A stretch of 52,382 nucleotides of DNA from Tetrahymena elliotti 4EA (taxonomy: Eukaryota > Ciliophora > Oligohymenophorea > Hymenostomatida > Tetrahymenidae): NCBI GenBank assembly GCA_000231825.2, contig JH720298.1, positions 1,865,135-1,917,516 of the forward strand, read 5' to 3'. Under the pieces are notes generated by a model. The model made no database searches and had not been told where the DNA came from. It was given only the letters and a program-made list of their open reading frames with translations. The translations under genes were made by a program, and so were the position numbers. This document shows positions 51,001 to 52,382 of this stretch, in pieces; within the stretch, counting starts at the first letter, position 1, and each line of letters begins with the position of its first letter.

Positions 51001-52382
51001 TTTAATTTGAATAAACTGCTTCTTAGAATAAAAAGTAGAATAAATTGGCTGTTCCACCAATCGAACCTCAAAAACGTCATTCCTTTGGAATCTATGAATC
51101 TAACTCAACTGATGAACATTAAAGTAGTAGAAAAACAACCGAAATTCAGCAATCCCCAGTTTTTAATTCAAATGAACAAAAAATTATTTTCAACTAGGAT
51201 GACTAAGTAAAAGGTTAGGAAGAAAGTGACGAAGAAAATTAAAAACAATAATAGAGTCCAAAGAATAAAACATAATAGGAAAAATCAAAAGAAAACATTA
51301 TTGTATCTTAAAAATAACAAGCTAAATCCTCTCCAAGCAATACCAGATAATCAAATCCAAGTTAGGATGAAATTTAACAATATGAAGATGAATAAGTTGA
51401 AGAATAATAAGAAATGATTTTAGCCTAGAAAAGCTCATATAATAACAACAATAATAGATTTAAATAAAATAGAGAAGAATCTTTCAAATAAGCATAAAAT
51501 GTTTAAAACTTCATTCAGTAAGAAGAATAAACAGATGAAGATAATGACCAGTTAAAATAAAATAAAAAAGATTCAAGAAGTAAATCGCCTCATCAAAGCA
51601 ATACTTAAGTTTAATAGACAAGATAATCTTCTTCATCTATTAACTCTAATAAAACAAATTAAAACAAAGCTGACCTAAAGCAAATTGAAAGAGGTAGATT
51701 AAATGAAGAATAAAATGAAGTTTAAAGAAATTAATCTCCTTCTTCATAATCATAAAATTTCTATTAAAGTTAAAATTTGAGCAAACAATAAAGTAGAGAA
51801 AATCCTATTTAAAATCTTAGCAAATAAAGAAGCAGAGAAAGTGAAACTAAATAAACTTAAAATCTTTCAAGAAGCTAGTCACCTTCAAATGATGACTAAT
51901 AATTTAGTATTGAGTCTTCTTAATAAAATAAAAGAGAAAATCCTATTTAAAGTTTAAATAAATAAAAAAGTAAAGAACAAGCTAGTAGTAAGATTTAAAG
52001 TCTTTCTAATAGTAAATCACCTTCAAATAAAAGTTAATAAATTAACAAATAATTTTCTTCATAAGATACTAGAGAAAATCCAAATTAAATTTTAAATAAA
52101 TAAAAGAGTAACTAGTAACAAGTCAATAAAGATTAAAACATATCAAGAAGCAAGTCTCCTTCAAATAGAAATTAATAATTATCTAACTAATCTTCTGATG
52201 ATTAGGATACTAGATAAAATCCTAATTAAATATTCAATAAATAGAGAAGTAGTGAACAAGTAAGTAGTAACATTTAAAATCTCTCTAGAAGCAAATCACC
52301 CTCAAATTAAGCTTAGTAAATTGACAAATAATTTTCCTCATAAAATACTAGAGAAAACTTAAATAAATAAAAAATTGATGAG
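39035..52382 (+). CDS. Giant RCC1-like / GYD-repeat protein, 3' end outside window
   Basis: Exons: 39035-39452, 39566-39683, 39746-39792, 40075-40254, 40499-41053, 41113-41521, 41580-41950, then one exon from 42061 past the window end. At least 4140 codons; each junction keeps phase. Residues about 130-300 carry RCC1-type blade pieces: GKVYVRGSD...GILGLGED, ISLGLSHAAAID, DNLYIWGSGSNGQLAK, and HTSTTILTKNGLIFILGE. They amount to two or three blades, not a complete seven-bladed propeller. Then come a Ser/Asn/Gln/Gly-rich spacer (about 440-1400), the GYD repeat region (about 1415-2975), a charged coiled coil (about 3070-3140), and a Ser/Gln-rich tail with many SP sites ending in 46-47-residue repeats (from about 3940). 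No catalytic or membrane segment was seen. The size, coiled coil and repeats suggest a structural or scaffold role, possibly cytoskeletal; this is inference. If the 110-nt intron before 42061 were wrong, the RCC1-like part could be a separate gene. Confidence 0.82.
44205..48880 (+). repeat. About 50 GYDxxGxPIIE repeats in a five-unit higher-order array
   Basis: The motif is roughly K-[IV]-[VI]-G-Y-D-x-x-G-[KRN]-P-[IV]-[IV]-E. I placed 50 copies, from the GYD at 44217 to that at 48843. From about 44845 on, spacing follows a fixed order of about 65, 112, 65, 116 and 98 bases, total about 456 bases (152 residues), repeated nine times. Each of the five positions has its own linker: after unit 1 a short AQISKQ-type, after unit 2 an acidic EVLEEE type, after unit 3 a short QGKIIQK type, after unit 4 a FVDNNDLK type, and after unit 5 a VVVND-type. 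Some copies are degenerate (GQDENG near 44402, GVDENG near 47140, HYDDQG near 47486). The first five copies (44217-44731) do not fit the ordered spacing. Confidence 0.9.
51790..52382 (+). repeat. 46-47-residue SRSKSPSN repeats in the tail of the giant gene
   Basis: About four repeats of about 138-141 bases, in frame, with a core RENPIQ/RENPNQ, LNKQKS, then SLSRSKSPSN, then QQINKQFSSQDT. The last copy runs into the window end, so the array may continue. The repeats are rich in Ser-Arg, Ser-Lys and Ser-Pro pairs, which suits phosphorylation of a disordered tail. Confidence 0.85.

Overview
This is a ciliate macronuclear-type window, most like Tetrahymena or a close hymenostome. Every real gene is open only if TAA and TAG are read as glutamine and TGA is the sole stop (nuclear code 6). 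The DNA is extremely A+T-rich, introns are short GT...AG segments of nearly pure A/T, and the proteins are Gln/Asn-rich with eukaryotic families (cyclic-nucleotide-binding, BAP31, Rab-like, AHA1, old yellow enzyme, HAUS6-like, RCC1). No bacterial operons, ribosome binding sites, CRISPR arrays or insertion sequences are present. All gene models below were read by eye; intron borders were chosen so that phase is kept across each GT-AG junction.

Layout. 1-714: 3' part of a short-chain dehydrogenase, followed to about 2000 by two broken repeats of its 3' end and 3' flank. 3094-6440 (+): six-exon protein with two cyclic-nucleotide-binding domains. 7864-8394 (+): short BAP31-like ER membrane protein. 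9229-9740: decayed copy of the Rab-like GTPase that is intact at 10194-10859 (+). 11693-12729 (-): five-exon AHA1 N-domain co-chaperone. 14783-24388 (+): 14-exon, 2381-residue secreted or surface protein. 25300-26597 (+): old yellow enzyme family oxidoreductase, three exons.

27548-32747 (+): a cluster of three divergent paralogs (317, 372 and 515 residues) that are Gln/Asn-rich and end in an unusual CxC...HxxxxH zinc-finger-like module. 33687-35041 (-): protein resembling the N-terminal half of augmin subunit HAUS6. 35353-35951 (-): an unrecognised gene with unresolved 5' end. 36186-37553 (+): Gln/Ser/Asn-rich protein whose frame stays open for 138 further codons after its TGA.

39035 to beyond the window end (+): a giant gene, at least 4140 codons in eight exons, the last exon over 10.3 kb. 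It joins a short RCC1-like region, a Ser/Asn/Gln-rich spacer, about 50 copies of a GYDxxGxPIIE motif arranged as a five-unit higher-order repeat of about 456 bp, a coiled coil, and a Ser/Gln-rich tail ending in 46-47-residue SRSKSPSN repeats. This is the most striking object in the window. The genes are functionally unrelated neighbours, as is normal for this genome type, except for the tandem paralogs.
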